A stretch of 64,000 bases of DNA from JAIOQJ01 sp963718635 (lineage in GTDB: Bacteria; Planctomycetota; Planctomycetia; Gemmatales; Gemmataceae). Made by a program: the position numbers and the translations under genes. The stretch covers positions 4,030,001-4,094,000 of the forward strand of contig OY970367.1 of the NCBI GenBank assembly GCA_963718635.1, written 5' to 3'. Shown one piece after another: positions 36,144 through 44,406 of the stretch (the stretch's first letter is position 1; the number at the start of each line of letters is the position of its first letter). The notes beneath the pieces were generated by a model, which was not told the origin of the DNA, made no database searches, and was given only the letters and a program-made list of their open reading frames with translations.

Positions 36144-36581
36144 ATGGGTGTTCGGGCCGGACTGACCGAGATTCCGCCTGCCCTGTTCGAGCAGGTTATT
36201 GCAGGTGGCGAGCCGAAGCTGCCCGACGAACCGCGGTACTCGATTGACAAGGCGTGGAATGATTTTCACGCGGTGTTCAAGGTCAAGGGTCCGCCGCTTA
36301 GTCTGGCGATTGCTGGTGACTACCTGCACACTTTGAGCGCTCATAGCCTTGACGAGTTCTGCAAGGGCGATCATGAGTATTACGTCGGCTTCGCTTCGCC
36401 ACAATTAGTCCGCAAGGTTGCCGACGCCCTTGCCACTGTCACTGCCGTGGATTACAAGCAATGGGAAGGTGACATGTTCGGAGACCAGTACAACTGTGGA
36501 GAGACATTCTTTCCGTACTTGAAGGCCGCATACAAGGAAGCTGCGGCCCGGCAGAATGCGTTGATGATCGTCATCTGTTAG
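36144..36581 (+). CDS. Cassette 3 gene: DUF1877 (YfbM-like) protein
   Basis: 145 residues. MGVRAGLTEIPPALFEQVIA, YSIDKAWNDFHAVFKVKGPP and VADALATVTAVDYKQW followed near the end by FFPYLKAAYKEAAARQNALM fit DUF1877: an N-terminal MGxxxxLxxI strand, the IDKAW helix and the closing segment of alternating aromatic residues with ALxIxI. Its function is unknown; members are frequent in polymorphic-toxin and cassette contexts. Starts 14 bases after attC 2 and ends six bases before attC 3. Confidence 0.8.
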   Translation: MGVRAGLTEIPPALFEQVIAGGEPKLPDEPRYSIDKAWNDFHAVFKVKGPPLSLAIAGDYLHTLSAHSLDEFCKGDHEYYVGFASPQLVRKVADALATVTAVDYKQWEGDMFGDQYNCGETFFPYLKAAYKEAAARQNALMIVIC

Positions 36582-36586
36582 GAGCC

Positions 36587-36682
36587 GCCGAACAACACGC
36601 TCAAGCTGACCCCCGCCCCATCTAGGTTTTGCGTGGGCTCTCGTCCTTGAGGGGCGGGGGCAGCTTAACGTTGGCGTTCGGC
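36587..36682 (+). other. attC 3
   Basis: GCCGAAC (36587-36593) and GTTCGGC (36676-36682); arms CTCAAGCTGACCCCCGCCCC and GGGGCGGGGGCAGCTTAAC. The centre TTTTGCGTGGGCTCTCGTCC resembles that of attC 1. Confidence 0.9.
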
Positions 36683-36844
36683 CGCGCTGTTTGTCGAAGT
36701 GGAGCGCACCTGTGGGAGAGAAACGCGTCCGAACTTGCGTTGAAGCTACTTAGCGGCGGTCTGGGAAAAGGACTTAGAGTCGGTGGTGGGACGCCGCCAA
36801 GTAGCTTAACTCCATTTTCGCCGGCCGAGTGCAAGAGGTGACGA

Positions 36845-37330
36845 ATGGGCGTTTCTCTCTCATACACGACTGACGAAAACGTATCCGCCGAACTGAGGGC
36901 GAGCGTCGCGTCGGAGAGCGCGATAATAAATTGCAAGCGGCGGTGGTGGTGCGAGCCAATTTGTTTCTTCGACTGGCCCGGCCGGGAGGGGAAGTTGGCG
37001 GGCGACAGCAAACTGTTCGTACTCGATTACCCATCGCCTGATGGCGTTGTCGAACTCGACCCACTTGAGGACTTGTTCCTTGCCATGAACGATCTGCTGT
37101 TCATTGTCCGTTACTTGTGCAAGTGGTCAAAATCGTATAGTTTGTCATGGCGCCTCGATTTCGCCGGCGATTCGATTGGCGGTATCGAGGACGGTCGGCC
37201 AGATAAGGCGCTCGCCAATTTTCTGCGGGACCTAGAGACCGAGCATCCCGAATTAACGTTCGCGCCTTCGGCGCGGCAAGACTTCGAGTACAAGCAGCTT
37301 GCTACTAAGCACAAGGCGCGATGGGCTTGA
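36845..37330 (+). CDS. Cassette 4 gene: hypothetical protein
   Basis: 161 residues from the ATG at 36845. Soluble, Trp- and Asp-rich: INCKRRWWCEPICFFDWPG, LAMNDLLFIVRYLCKWSKSY, WRLDFAGDSIGGIEDGRPDK. The pattern WRLxFxGDSxGxIxDGxxD suggests an alpha/beta immunity-type or SMI1-like small protein, but the family is not recognised. It has an unusually long (160-base) leader after attC 3, which could carry a promoter of its own. Confidence 0.7.
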   Translation: MGVSLSYTTDENVSAELRASVASESAIINCKRRWWCEPICFFDWPGREGKLAGDSKLFVLDYPSPDGVVELDPLEDLFLAMNDLLFIVRYLCKWSKSYSLSWRLDFAGDSIGGIEDGRPDKALANFLRDLETEHPELTFAPSARQDFEYKQLATKHKARWA

Positions 37331-37380
37331 ATTGTTTGTCAAGAGGCCACGCTCGTTGGGGTGGAGGTCGGTGTCGCGCT

Positions 37381-37474
37381 GCCGATCAAATCGCTCAAGC
37401 TGACCGCCGCTACAACGTCGGGGTTTGGAACCGAAGTCTTCTTAGGCGGCGGCAGCTTAGCTCAATCGTTAGGG
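37381..37474 (+). other. attC 4
   Basis: GCCGATC (one change from GCCGAAC) at 37381-37387 and GTTAGGG at 37468-37474; arms CTCAAGCTGACCGCCGC and GGCGGCGGCAGCTTAGC. The inner arms are almost identical to attC 2. Confidence 0.85.
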
Positions 37475-37482
37475 CATTGGGT

Positions 37483-37944
37483 ATGAATCGCGAAGTGTGC
37501 AACGGCTTCCTCGACGCGATAGCCCTGTTGAACGATGGGTGCAATCATGGGAGCGAATACACACTCGAAGTATTGCCGACGGCGGCATCTCTCGATGAGT
37601 CGTTGGCCTCTTACTTCTCGTCAATGAGTACGTCGCGTGTATCGCCGCAACCTGCCGCGGTGTGGAAAATACAGACCGAGTCGCTGGAGGGTGACTGGAA
37701 GGCCGAACTTGAGGTCGTGCTTCGCCGGTGGTTCTTCGCCCAGGAATTCTCGCCCAAGGTCGATCCGGATTTGACTTCCGGAGTCGTCACGCGTTTTCTG
37801 GATCATCTCCGTGAGACCATTGGCGACGCCAGGGTGTACCGGGTGCGGGTGTCGCCGCCCATGTGGTACGAGTGCATGTGGGAGGACTACGCGTTTGATG
37901 CCCGAAGCGGCCGGTGGCTCCTACACCTTGGGTTTTCGGACTGA
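37483..37944 (+). CDS. Cassette 5 gene: hypothetical protein
   Basis: 153 residues from the ATG at 37483, nine bases after attC 4; the open frame reaches back to 37321, but through the attC site. Soluble, alpha/beta: VCNGFLDAIALLNDGCNHGS, ELEVVLRRWFFAQEFSPKVD, MWYECMWEDYAFDARSGRW. The end, EDYAFDxxxGRWLLHLGFSD, is reminiscent of small immunity-like proteins. No function can be assigned. Stop codon two bases before the outer box of attC 5. Confidence 0.75.
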   Translation: MNREVCNGFLDAIALLNDGCNHGSEYTLEVLPTAASLDESLASYFSSMSTSRVSPQPAAVWKIQTESLEGDWKAELEVVLRRWFFAQEFSPKVDPDLTSGVVTRFLDHLRETIGDARVYRVRVSPPMWYECMWEDYAFDARSGRWLLHLGFSD

Positions 37945-37946
37945 GG

Positions 37947-38043
37947 CCCTAACCAGTCGCTGCACCCGACGGCGGCCGCATTACGGCTTTTCGGGGCGTT
38001 ACGTCTCACCGGCGGCCGCCGCGGGTGAGCTTTGTCGTTCGGC
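37947..38043 (+). other. attC 5
   Basis: GCCCTAAC (37946-37953) and GTTCGGC (38037-38043); the arms CGACGGCGGCCGC and GCGGCCGCCGCGGGTGAGC are more GC-rich and diverged from those of attC 1-4. Confidence 0.78.
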
Positions 38044-38060
38044 GGCGGGAGGGCGAGGCG

Positions 38061-38393
38061 GTGAAGACGGCCCTACTCGTCAAGTACCGGAAGCGTCTGG
38101 CTGACGAGGAGGCGACGCTCTTCGGCGACTGGCCGATCACCCCGGAGCAGCGTGAGGCGTGCTGGCAGAACCTGGCCCAGACTCTGGACGCCCTGATCGC
38201 CCTCGGGCGGCGCGGGACGGTCGCCGACGCCACTGCGGTGCTCTGCGGGTGCGTGGAGCGGTTCAACGCCCTGGACGAGGGGTTTATCTGCACCATCGAG
38301 CGGGAGGAACTGTGCGAGATCCTCGAAGAGGTCGGCGAGTTCTGCGGGCTGGATAGCGAAGAGGACTGGGTGGGTCCGATGCGGGACTGGTAG
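38061..38393 (+). CDS. Cassette 6 gene: hypothetical protein
   Basis: 110 residues from a GTG at 38061; the frame opens at 38025, inside attC 5. Acidic and helical: LLVKYRKRLADEEATLFGDW, QNLAQTLDALIALGRRGTVA, REELCEILEEVGEFCGLDSE. Several Cys/Glu-rich helices; no known domain recognised. No attC follows it directly; instead there is a terminator hairpin and transposase-like debris. Confidence 0.65.
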   Translation: MKTALLVKYRKRLADEEATLFGDWPITPEQREACWQNLAQTLDALIALGRRGTVADATAVLCGCVERFNALDEGFICTIEREELCEILEEVGEFCGLDSEEDWVGPMRDW

Positions 38394-38481
38394 CGGGCAA
38401 GACGCCGCCCCAGGAACTTCCTTTGGCGTTGATGCCGAGGGCGGTTGATTGAGCCGTTTGCGTGCTTCGCTCGGCGCGTAC

Positions 38482-38511
38482 TCTCCGCGCCAACTCGCGC
38501 GGAGTTTTTTT
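38482..38511 (+). terminator. Rho-independent terminator inside the cassette array
   Basis: CTCCGCGC and GCGCGGAG pair around CAACTC and are followed by seven T. It is a textbook intrinsic terminator on the plus strand, about 90 bases after the cassette 6 gene, and would block transcription into the second half of the array. Confidence 0.85.
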
Positions 38512-38597
38512 GAAGGTTCGCATCGATTTGTTCTGTCGGTTTGCTCCTGGTTGGCTTGGTTCGTAGTGCGGGCATTGGGCATCGACAGCGGGTGCTT

Positions 38598-38740
38598 TAA
38601 ATGGCTGCGGGTGTTGGTTGTGGCGTGGTCAACTCGTAGCCCAACTCTTTGGCTTTACGCCGCAACTGTTTTTCCTGCCGTTCGCGCATCTGCAGGGCGT
38701 AAGCTTCTTCCGTTTGCTTCATGTAGGCCAAGCCGTAAAT
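38598..38740 (-). pseudogene. Possible transposase C-terminal fragment
   Basis: On the minus strand this reads YGLAYMKQTEEAYALQMRER, then QEKQLRRKAKELGYELTTPQ and a stop. A final helix of the type RQxxxLRRKAxxLGYEL is found at the C-terminus of several IS transposases, so this may be a leftover of an inserted element. Only about 47 residues are seen, and the upstream part is taken by a plus-strand gene. Tentative. Confidence 0.35.
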
Positions 38741-38783
38741 ATGAGGGGATCGACCACGGCCGGAACAATCGCGGCAGTGTTTC

Positions 38784-39314
38784 TTGATAGCCGCAATTCT
38801 GGCGATCTTCCTTTCGCAGGGAGGTTACACGGCCGGTGAAGAGCCCGCCAAGCCGTTGGAATGGCGCTGGTCGGCTGAAAAGGCAACGCTGGCCTACTGT
38901 ATCAAACAGCATTTGCCAGACTACGACGTCGAACGAGATAGTCCGACGGAGTACTACTCGCCCCTTAGCATTCTTGATAAGGACACGCGGAAAGTCATTT
39001 ATTCCTACGAGAGAGCAAGTAAAGCAACTGTGTTCACTCGTTCGAAGGATGTGCTTTACATCGCCGAACATTATCCCATAACCACCGGCTGCGTAGTCGT
39101 CGCGGTGGACCTAATTTCGGGCAAGCAACTATGGAAGACACGTCTTATAGGAAATAGCCCCAGCGGTCATTCCAAGTACGATTACCATGTCAACATCGAA
39201 ACCGACGGCAAGATCGTAATCGTGAATGGCAAAGAGGATAATGGTCGGTATGTCGAACACCTCGACATTCGAACCGGCAAAATGTTGCGAAACAAGAAGC
39301 TCGACCCCGAGTGA
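38784..39314 (+). CDS. Cassette 6 (second gene): secreted protein with a PQQ-like segment
   Basis: 176 residues. MIAAILAIFLSQGGYTAGEE acts as a short signal peptide. The body has the repeated blade pattern of beta-propellers: GCVVVAVDLISGKQLWKTRL, like the VxALDxxTGxxxWxxxL blade of PQQ-binding proteins, and KIVIVNGKEDNGRYVEHLDI with RTGKML. Too short for a complete propeller. Lies about 100 bases before attC 6. Confidence 0.65.
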   Translation: MIAAILAIFLSQGGYTAGEEPAKPLEWRWSAEKATLAYCIKQHLPDYDVERDSPTEYYSPLSILDKDTRKVIYSYERASKATVFTRSKDVLYIAEHYPITTGCVVVAVDLISGKQLWKTRLIGNSPSGHSKYDYHVNIETDGKIVIVNGKEDNGRYVEHLDIRTGKMLRNKKLDPE

Positions 39315-39414
39315 AAGAGCGGCATCGACCTGAAGGAAAGGCAAAAAAAGGGATCGGCACTCGAATCGGCTCGAGAGCGACCGCAACCAAACGAGTCCTC
39401 GCCGCGAGATGAAG

Positions 39415-39508
39415 GCCGAACCGGCCACTCAACCTGACCACTACCGTTAGGGTATTCCCGAAATGGTTGTCTCTGGGGGTTGCGGGCAGTTTAGATGTTT
39501 CGTTCGGC
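39415..39508 (+). other. attC 6
   Basis: GCCGAAC (39415-39421) and GTTCGGC (39502-39508); inner arms CTCAACCTGACCACTACC and GGTTGCGGGCAGTTTAG match the common pattern CTCAAGCTGACC / GGCAGCTTAG with a few changes. Confidence 0.82.
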
Positions 39509-39543
39509 TTCAGAATCCCCTGTTTGGCGGTACGAGGAGCGTT

Positions 39544-39957
39544 ATGGTCATCAGCGCCGATATCCATTGGAGTCTGCCAAACGTCTTTTGTTTCGACCCA
39601 GCAATGGTGCTTTTCCGCATAAAGGAAGTCTTCGGTGGCGATGTGGAGTATGATCGCAACGACTTATTCGATGGCCACTATGAGCGGATTGTCGAAACGG
39701 CCACGCAACTTGAAATCCCATTGACCAGTTTGGTTGTGGTTAGCGCGGCTCGTTTGGTACGACGCGTCAGCCCCCGCTACAACTTTCGATTGAGGGTCGG
39801 GGCGGAATTGTGGATCCGTGGAAAGGTTGATCGGCGTTCGATCTCGATTCTGGTTGAGGAGCACGAAACCTTCTTTGAATTGATGCGATCGCGCTTCATC
39901 GATTTCCTTCATTCGTTAAGGCCAATCGAGGTTAACGTTGATGTTACCGATGAGTAG
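39544..39957 (+). CDS. Cassette 7 gene (first): hypothetical protein
   Basis: 137 residues from the ATG at 39544 (MVISADIHWSLPNVFCFDPA); the frame is open from 39463 but that part is attC 6. Alpha/beta with Arg-rich centre: VVVSAARLVRRVSPRYNFRL, WIRGKVDRRSISILVEEHET, RFIDFLHSLRPIEVNVDVTD. Family not recognised. No attC is seen between it and the next gene. Confidence 0.65.
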   Translation: MVISADIHWSLPNVFCFDPAMVLFRIKEVFGGDVEYDRNDLFDGHYERIVETATQLEIPLTSLVVVSAARLVRRVSPRYNFRLRVGAELWIRGKVDRRSISILVEEHETFFELMRSRFIDFLHSLRPIEVNVDVTDE

Positions 39958-40051
39958 CAACCCGGGAGTTTTGCTAAAGTGACGATCAAAAGCAATGCGT
40001 GGAGTGACGACTCCAACCTCTGGTGACTCATTTAGATGGAGAAGTTTCGTG

Positions 40052-40534
40052 ATGAATCCAGCAAAGAACACGATTTGTCTTTGGTACGATGGCGACGCCG
40101 AGGACGCGGCGCGATTTTACGCCAGGACATTTCCTGATTCGTCCGTCGACGCGGTGCACCGGGCGCCGGGAGACTATCCGGCGGGAAAGAAAGGGGACGT
40201 GCTGACCGTCGAATTTACCGTGATGGGCGTTCGCTGCCTCGGGCTCAATGGCGGACCGGCGTTCAAGCACAGCGAAGCGTTCTCTTTTCAGGTGGCAACC
40301 GCTGACCAGGCCGAAACGGATCGCTACTGGAACGCGATTGTAGGCAACGGCGGCCAGGAGAGCGAATGCGGCTGGTGCAAGGACAAATGGGGATTGTCCT
40401 GGCAGATTACGCCGATCGCCTTGACGAAAGCGTACACCGATCCCGATCCCGCTGTCGCCAAGCGCGCGTTTGACGCGATGATGACGATGAAAAAGATCGA
40501 CGTCGCTGCCATCGAGGCGGCTCGCCGCGGTTGA
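40052..40534 (+). CDS. VOC-superfamily protein (PhnB-like)
   Basis: 160 residues from the ATG at 40052. MNPAKNTICLWYDGDAEDAA then RFYARTFPDS is the opening of PhnB-like VOC proteins; also GVRCLGLNGGP, FSFQVATADQAETDRYWNAI, CGWCKDKWGLSWQITP. The last 30 residues, AVAKRAFDAMMTMKKIDVAA, form the usual C-terminal helix. The family includes ubiquinone-methyltransferase-like and glyoxalase-like proteins without proven activity. Within the array, 95 bases after the preceding gene. Confidence 0.9.
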   Translation: MNPAKNTICLWYDGDAEDAARFYARTFPDSSVDAVHRAPGDYPAGKKGDVLTVEFTVMGVRCLGLNGGPAFKHSEAFSFQVATADQAETDRYWNAIVGNGGQESECGWCKDKWGLSWQITPIALTKAYTDPDPAVAKRAFDAMMTMKKIDVAAIEAARRG

Positions 40535-40559
40535 GCGGGGTTGTTTGGCAGGAGCTTCC

Positions 40560-40877
40560 ATGGCACGACGTAAACCAGTCCGCCATTCGCAAGCGAGTAA
40601 GCCTCCGATGCTGGTAGGCATCGGTTGGTATGAACCCGCGGAATGGTTGAAGTTAAAACAGGTCGCTGCCGATGCCGATGCTCTTGATGACAGTTACGAA
40701 GAATGGCTTCGTGGAGCAGAACGAACGGAGAAAGATCTACAGCGTCCAAACTTAGAAATACGTCGTCAACCCGTCAAAGTAGATGAGCTAATTGCCTGGT
40801 GTAAACTTCAAAAGAAACCTGTGAACGGAGCCGCTCGTGCGGAATACATCAGGCTGCTCGTAAGTCAAAAGTTATGA
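40560..40877 (+). CDS. Cassette 7 gene (third): conserved hypothetical protein
   Basis: 105 residues from the ATG at 40560. PMLVGIGWYEPAEWLKLKQV, DALDDSYEEWLRGAERTEKD and VDELIAWCKLQKKPVNGAAR then AEYIR are typical of a small, widespread bacterial family of unknown function (start GIGWYxxxxWxxL, end NGAARAEYI). It begins 25 bases after the VOC gene and ends 17 bases before attC 7. Confidence 0.72.
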   Translation: MARRKPVRHSQASKPPMLVGIGWYEPAEWLKLKQVAADADALDDSYEEWLRGAERTEKDLQRPNLEIRRQPVKVDELIAWCKLQKKPVNGAARAEYIRLLVSQKL

Positions 40878-40894
40878 TAGTCCAAGGTGCGCGC

Positions 40895-40978
40895 ACCTAA
40901 CAAATCGCTCTAGCTGACCGTCGCACACGGTTTGGATAGGATGATTTGTTGCGGTGCGGCGGCAGCTTAACGTAAGCC
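40895..40978 (+). other. attC 7
   Basis: ACCTAAC (40895-40901), a perfect RYYYAAC box, and the weak partner GTAAGCC (40972-40978); arms CTCTAGCTGACCGTCGC and GCGGTGCGGCGGCAGCTTA. The mismatch between outer boxes is expected if the next cassette brought its own core bases. Confidence 0.78.
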
Positions 40979-40979
40979 T

Positions 40980-41300
40980 TTGAGTGGCGGAGGGTGCCCG
41001 GCGGTGCAAGGCTCTGAACTACTGCTTACGCCTCGGCAGGCGTACTTGGCCATGTTTGAGTTCCTGCGGCAGTACTACCTCCGTGGGCTGTCGGAGTCAG
41101 ACGAGATCGGCGGCATGTTGGGCGGGTTGTCCGTGCTTGCCGACGGCCACCCCGCCGATCCCGCCTACGCCGCCGACGGGGAGGCCGCAGTGAGCGCGGT
41201 CTTGTCAGCCGAGGCATCGCCGGCCGGTTATCGGGAGGCCGACTTCCGGCTAGTCGCAGACGCCGAACCAAGCGCTGCAACAGACACCGCCGCACGATAG
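40980..41300 (+). CDS. Cassette 8 gene: conserved hypothetical protein
   Basis: 106 residues from a TTG at 40980; a GTG at 41004 is an alternative start. LTPRQAYLAMFEFLRQYYLR, ESDEIGGMLGGLSVLADGHP and ADPAYAADGEAA match a small family of cytosolic proteins of unknown function (pattern LTxxxAYxAMFxFLxxYY, LGxLSxLxDGxPADP). Its 3' end runs into attC 8, a common arrangement for cassettes. Confidence 0.7.
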   Translation: MSGGGCPAVQGSELLLTPRQAYLAMFEFLRQYYLRGLSESDEIGGMLGGLSVLADGHPADPAYAADGEAAVSAVLSAEASPAGYREADFRLVADAEPSAATDTAAR

Positions 41301-41357
41301 GTTTCAGGTATCGGTAACGCCCCGTTGCGGTGGTGATGCTAAGTTGAGTCATTCGGC
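41262..41357 (+). other. attC 8 (last recognised site)
   Basis: GCCGAAC (41262-41268) and ATTCGGC (41351-41357, one change from GTTCGGC); arms ACAGACACCGCCGCA and TTGCGGTGGTGATG. The first outer box lies inside the end of the cassette 8 gene. Confidence 0.75.
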
Positions 41358-41862
41358 AGCGAGAGGGCATCGCAGGTGACCAAGAAAAGGGAACAGCGTA
41401 GATTAGCCACTCAAAGTACCGACGAAATTTACGCTGTACCCTCTTATGATCGATTCGACCGCCTGTCATAATGGTGGTTGCGTCGTGAGGAGTTCTGTCC
41501 GTCCCCTGAGGCGTTGACCTCTTAGAAAAGATTGTCCCCTCCGGCTTTGGCTTAAGGCATTGGTACATCTTGCGGCTTGACCGCTTATCACGAGGATCGC
41601 CTGGCCGAAGATTTTCCGGGGGAGGCTCGCGGGCTTTCTCGCAACGCGCGTTACGATTCGGCCGGCTATCGAGCCGGCGCCGCTCTCGTTGCGAGGAGAA
41701 TCTTCATGTCCCCTGCCACTGTGTTGGACCGGATCGGCGAGGTAAAAAAGGGGTCGGGAGTAGTTCCGGCGCGCGTGTCCGACTCCAGACCCTTTTTCTC
41801 CGACCCCGCCCGGTCGCTTCAGGTGGCGATGGTCGCCACCTGAGTGATATTGCAATGTGGTT
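41358..41862. other. Non-coding stretch with hairpins after the integron
   Basis: No convincing gene. A frame of 31 codons from a GTG at 41379 (TKKREQRRLATQS...) ends at 41471 and is doubtful. At 41744-41797 a hairpin with arms AAAAAGGGGTCGGGAGT and ACTCCAGACCCTTTTT is an interspersed palindromic repeat, and CAGGTGGCGATGGTCGCCACCTG (41820-41842) is a second one. Confidence 0.5.
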
Positions 41863-43753
41863 TCATCCGTCGAAGTCAACTGGTTCTTGCCCGGTCATTT
41901 GATCCGGTGGTGGCGCCGAAGGCACCGCGGTCGGGCCGTCGGCTACTGCCGGCATCGGGGGAAAGAAGCGCCGCAGCCAAGTTGGCAGCCAGTTCGATTC
42001 GATGCTGGGCGATAAGATCCCCGACTTGCTTAGGCTTACCAACACGGCAACCACAAAGAAGGCCAAGCCGGAAACCAGATAGTCAAAGCCCCTGACCATT
42101 CCGCGAACGGAACGGTAAAGAACCCAGCCGAACTTGAAGACCCAGTAACCGAGCACGATGGTGGCCATTCCCATAACCCAGGAATCGCGCATGATGTGGC
42201 CGTAAAGCGCTAGCATGATTCCCATGCACAGAGGATATATGATAGGCAGTGCGTCCGGCATCTCGTGCGGAATGAACTGTTGATGCATTCCTGCAAGCGA
42301 CAGAATCAGAATAAAGGCCGAGCCGTAACGGCGAATGCGGATGCCGTTCGCATCGGTGAAGAACGCGCCGAATCCGAGCATCGCCAGAAGCGTGAGATGG
42401 ACGAAGATTGCCGGGCGCATACCGGGAGACGGCTCGCTGCCAAGTGGAACCATAACGGCAAAGACGGCCGCCAGACAGGCCGTGCCGCGCAACAAGTTCC
42501 AGGGGTTGCGTTGCCGGACGCCGAGATGCAACAAGATGCCTCCGGCAGCAAGAAGCGGTGCAGGTTCGATGGTGCTCCTGAAGCCATCACTCAGAGCGCT
42601 AGGGCCAATGAGAGCCATCAAGGCCGTGGCGCCGGTGAGACATTCGGCCGCCAAAGGAACTCGCCGGGCAGAGGCATAGGCATAAAAACAGGCCGACAGC
42701 ACCAGAGTTGCAAACAGAGGATCGACTCCGAGCCGGCTTGAGAACATCTGCAAAAATTCATTGTAGACCGGGTCCTGCTCGCTGTTGACAGCGTCGAAGG
42801 CCTCGAATCTGCCGAACGACACGGTCATGACGCGCAGCAACCGATAGATGGGATCACTCGGATGGTGACCGAGCAGCGCTGTTCCCATCAGCAGCAGGGG
42901 CGCCAAGAGGCCAAAACGAATCATGCTCTTCTTGGCCAAATTCAGGCCGAGTTCGAGATAAAGGATCGTGAGCGCGAAACCGAATGGGATGAGGAAGTAA
43001 GGGCCGAATATCAAGCGATCGTATTGACTGGCGCTCAACGGATGCAGCGACCAGCAGATGAGTACGGCCCGGCCAGGCACGGCCACAGCCAACACGACAA
43101 ACAGCGACCAGGGATAGATGGGCCAAGGCCAGGGGCTGCCGTTGTCGCGGATGTAATCGGCGCCACGGTGCAAGGCGGGCAACAGCGTAAGAAAGATGAT
43201 TCCGGCCACGGTGGAGAAGCCGAACAGTGCCCACATGAGAGGTTCTTGGGATTCCGATTGACCGGGGACCAGCAGCGAACGAATAAAGATCGGATAGAGG
43301 AAGAACAGCATGAGTACAAGATAATAGGGCAGCCGATAAAGCGCGGGCAGTCGTAGCTCGATGCGCCGCAGCAGCGTTTCGCTGACGAGAATCGACAGGG
43401 CCAGTCCCAGCAAATTAAAGAGGGCGCCGCGGCGCATCGGCGATCAACAAGTAATCGAACGTGACCGAAGTGGCTAGAAACATCAGCACTACCAACAGGA
43501 TGACGGTGCGGGCGTCGTCCCAGAGCTTGAGAAAGCGAACGAGCATCGTGGCCGTCACCGCTAGCAGCAGCGTGTGACCGGCGAGGCCGCCCATAAGCAG
43601 CCAGTTCTCCAGGTCCTCGGTCTGGTTGCCGAAGGAGATCCAGAGACCCAACAGCACCAACGCGGCACTGATGGCATAGAACGGGTTTTTCGTGCAGACC
43701 CAACGAAACACGTTGGCTGCGCCCGTCTTTTGAGGAGGATGCGAACGGTTCAT
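41863..43753 (-). CDS. Polytopic membrane protein (frameshifted)
   Basis: Two overlapping frames (43415-43753 and 41863-43437) form a protein of about 629 residues when one base is dropped at about 43428-43434 (IAD then RRGALFNLLGLALSILVS). The first part starts at the ATG at 43753 (MNRSHPPQKTGAANVFRWVC) and has three helices, including FYAISAALVLLGLWISFG. The second has twelve or more, such as YYLVLMLFFLYPIFIRSLL and GFDYLVSGLAFFVVAVLVSL, and a Pro-rich tail. This resembles large planctomycete membrane proteins without known function. It reads towards the integron. Confidence 0.75.
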
Positions 43754-44099
43754 ACAGACCCCTTTTGTTAAAGGTCTAACGGATGAGAAGAATGAAAAAC
43801 CAGCCAAATGGCTGAATAAGGCCAAAGTTTGCCGATACCGACTCGCGCTGGAAATATACGATAGGAACGTCGAAAAGCCGGCAATTGCGTCGTGACATGA
43901 AATCGCGATGCCGGCTCAAACCACCCGTGAAGGTTGTTTGATGGGGTCCATTGTCAACCGCTCCGAGAGACTTGTCAACGTGGAAAGGGCAAAATGCCGC
44001 CGGCAGGTGCACCAACCGATTCGCGCAATATGGTAGTTTGCCCTGCCCACCCTCCTGCGGCTTTACGGGGCCGGGCTGGCTGGACGGAGGATATCGCGG
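43754..44099. other. Spacer between divergent genes
   Basis: About 345 bases. A GC-rich sequence at 44037-44080 (CCCTGCCCACCCTCCTGCGG...) is a diverged member of the CCCTCCCCC hairpin family. No gene seen; promoters of both flanking genes are expected here. Confidence 0.4.
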
Positions 44100-44355
44100 A
44101 TGGCAGCGTTTGCAGTGGGTGATAGGGTAATTCGCAACCCGGCGACATGGAGGTCTAACGACTTCGACGCGTGGGCCGGGGCGTTGGGATCGGGGGGGTG
44201 TCAACCCGCCGTTCGCGGTCGATGACTTGGCTATGGTCGATGTGCGTTGGCCGGCCGGCCGTTGCTTTGAGACAACGGCAGGTCTTCTTCCCGCGCCACC
44301 GCATCAAGACGCGGAACCACGCGCTGCAGAACCTGCTCAAAGTGAGAAGCGCTAG
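44100..44355 (+). CDS. Small conserved protein broken by two one-base deletions in G runs
   Basis: ATG at 44100 is preceded by GGAGG at 44086. Read with one base restored at about 44174 (GGG run) and one at about 44191-44197 (run of seven G), the protein is about 85 residues: AFAVGDRVIRNPATWRSNDF, DAWGRGVGIGGVVNPPFAVD, DLAMVDVRWPAGRCFETTAG, ending LLPAPPH... This VGxRVxRNPATWxxxDFDxWGRGVGxG pattern is a recognisable small bacterial protein of unknown function. No single uninterrupted frame covers it, so it is easily missed. Confidence 0.65.
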
Positions 44356-44406
44356 CTTTAACGTTTGACGGCAAGAGGCCGCGTAACAATCAGGAGGGCG
44401 GAAGCC

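Noticed and set aside
38394..38481. Possible attC after the cassette 6 gene
   Set aside because: Inverted arms of the shared type (AAGCTGACC / GGCAGCTTA) are absent, so only eight attC sites were accepted.
41577..41843. An 88-residue plus-strand frame after the integron
   Set aside because: It contains two palindromic repeats and no protein-like pattern or ribosome site.
43776..44204. A 142-residue minus-strand frame
   Set aside because: Pro/Arg-rich with no domain, overlaps a repeat and the reconstructed small gene at 44100-44355.
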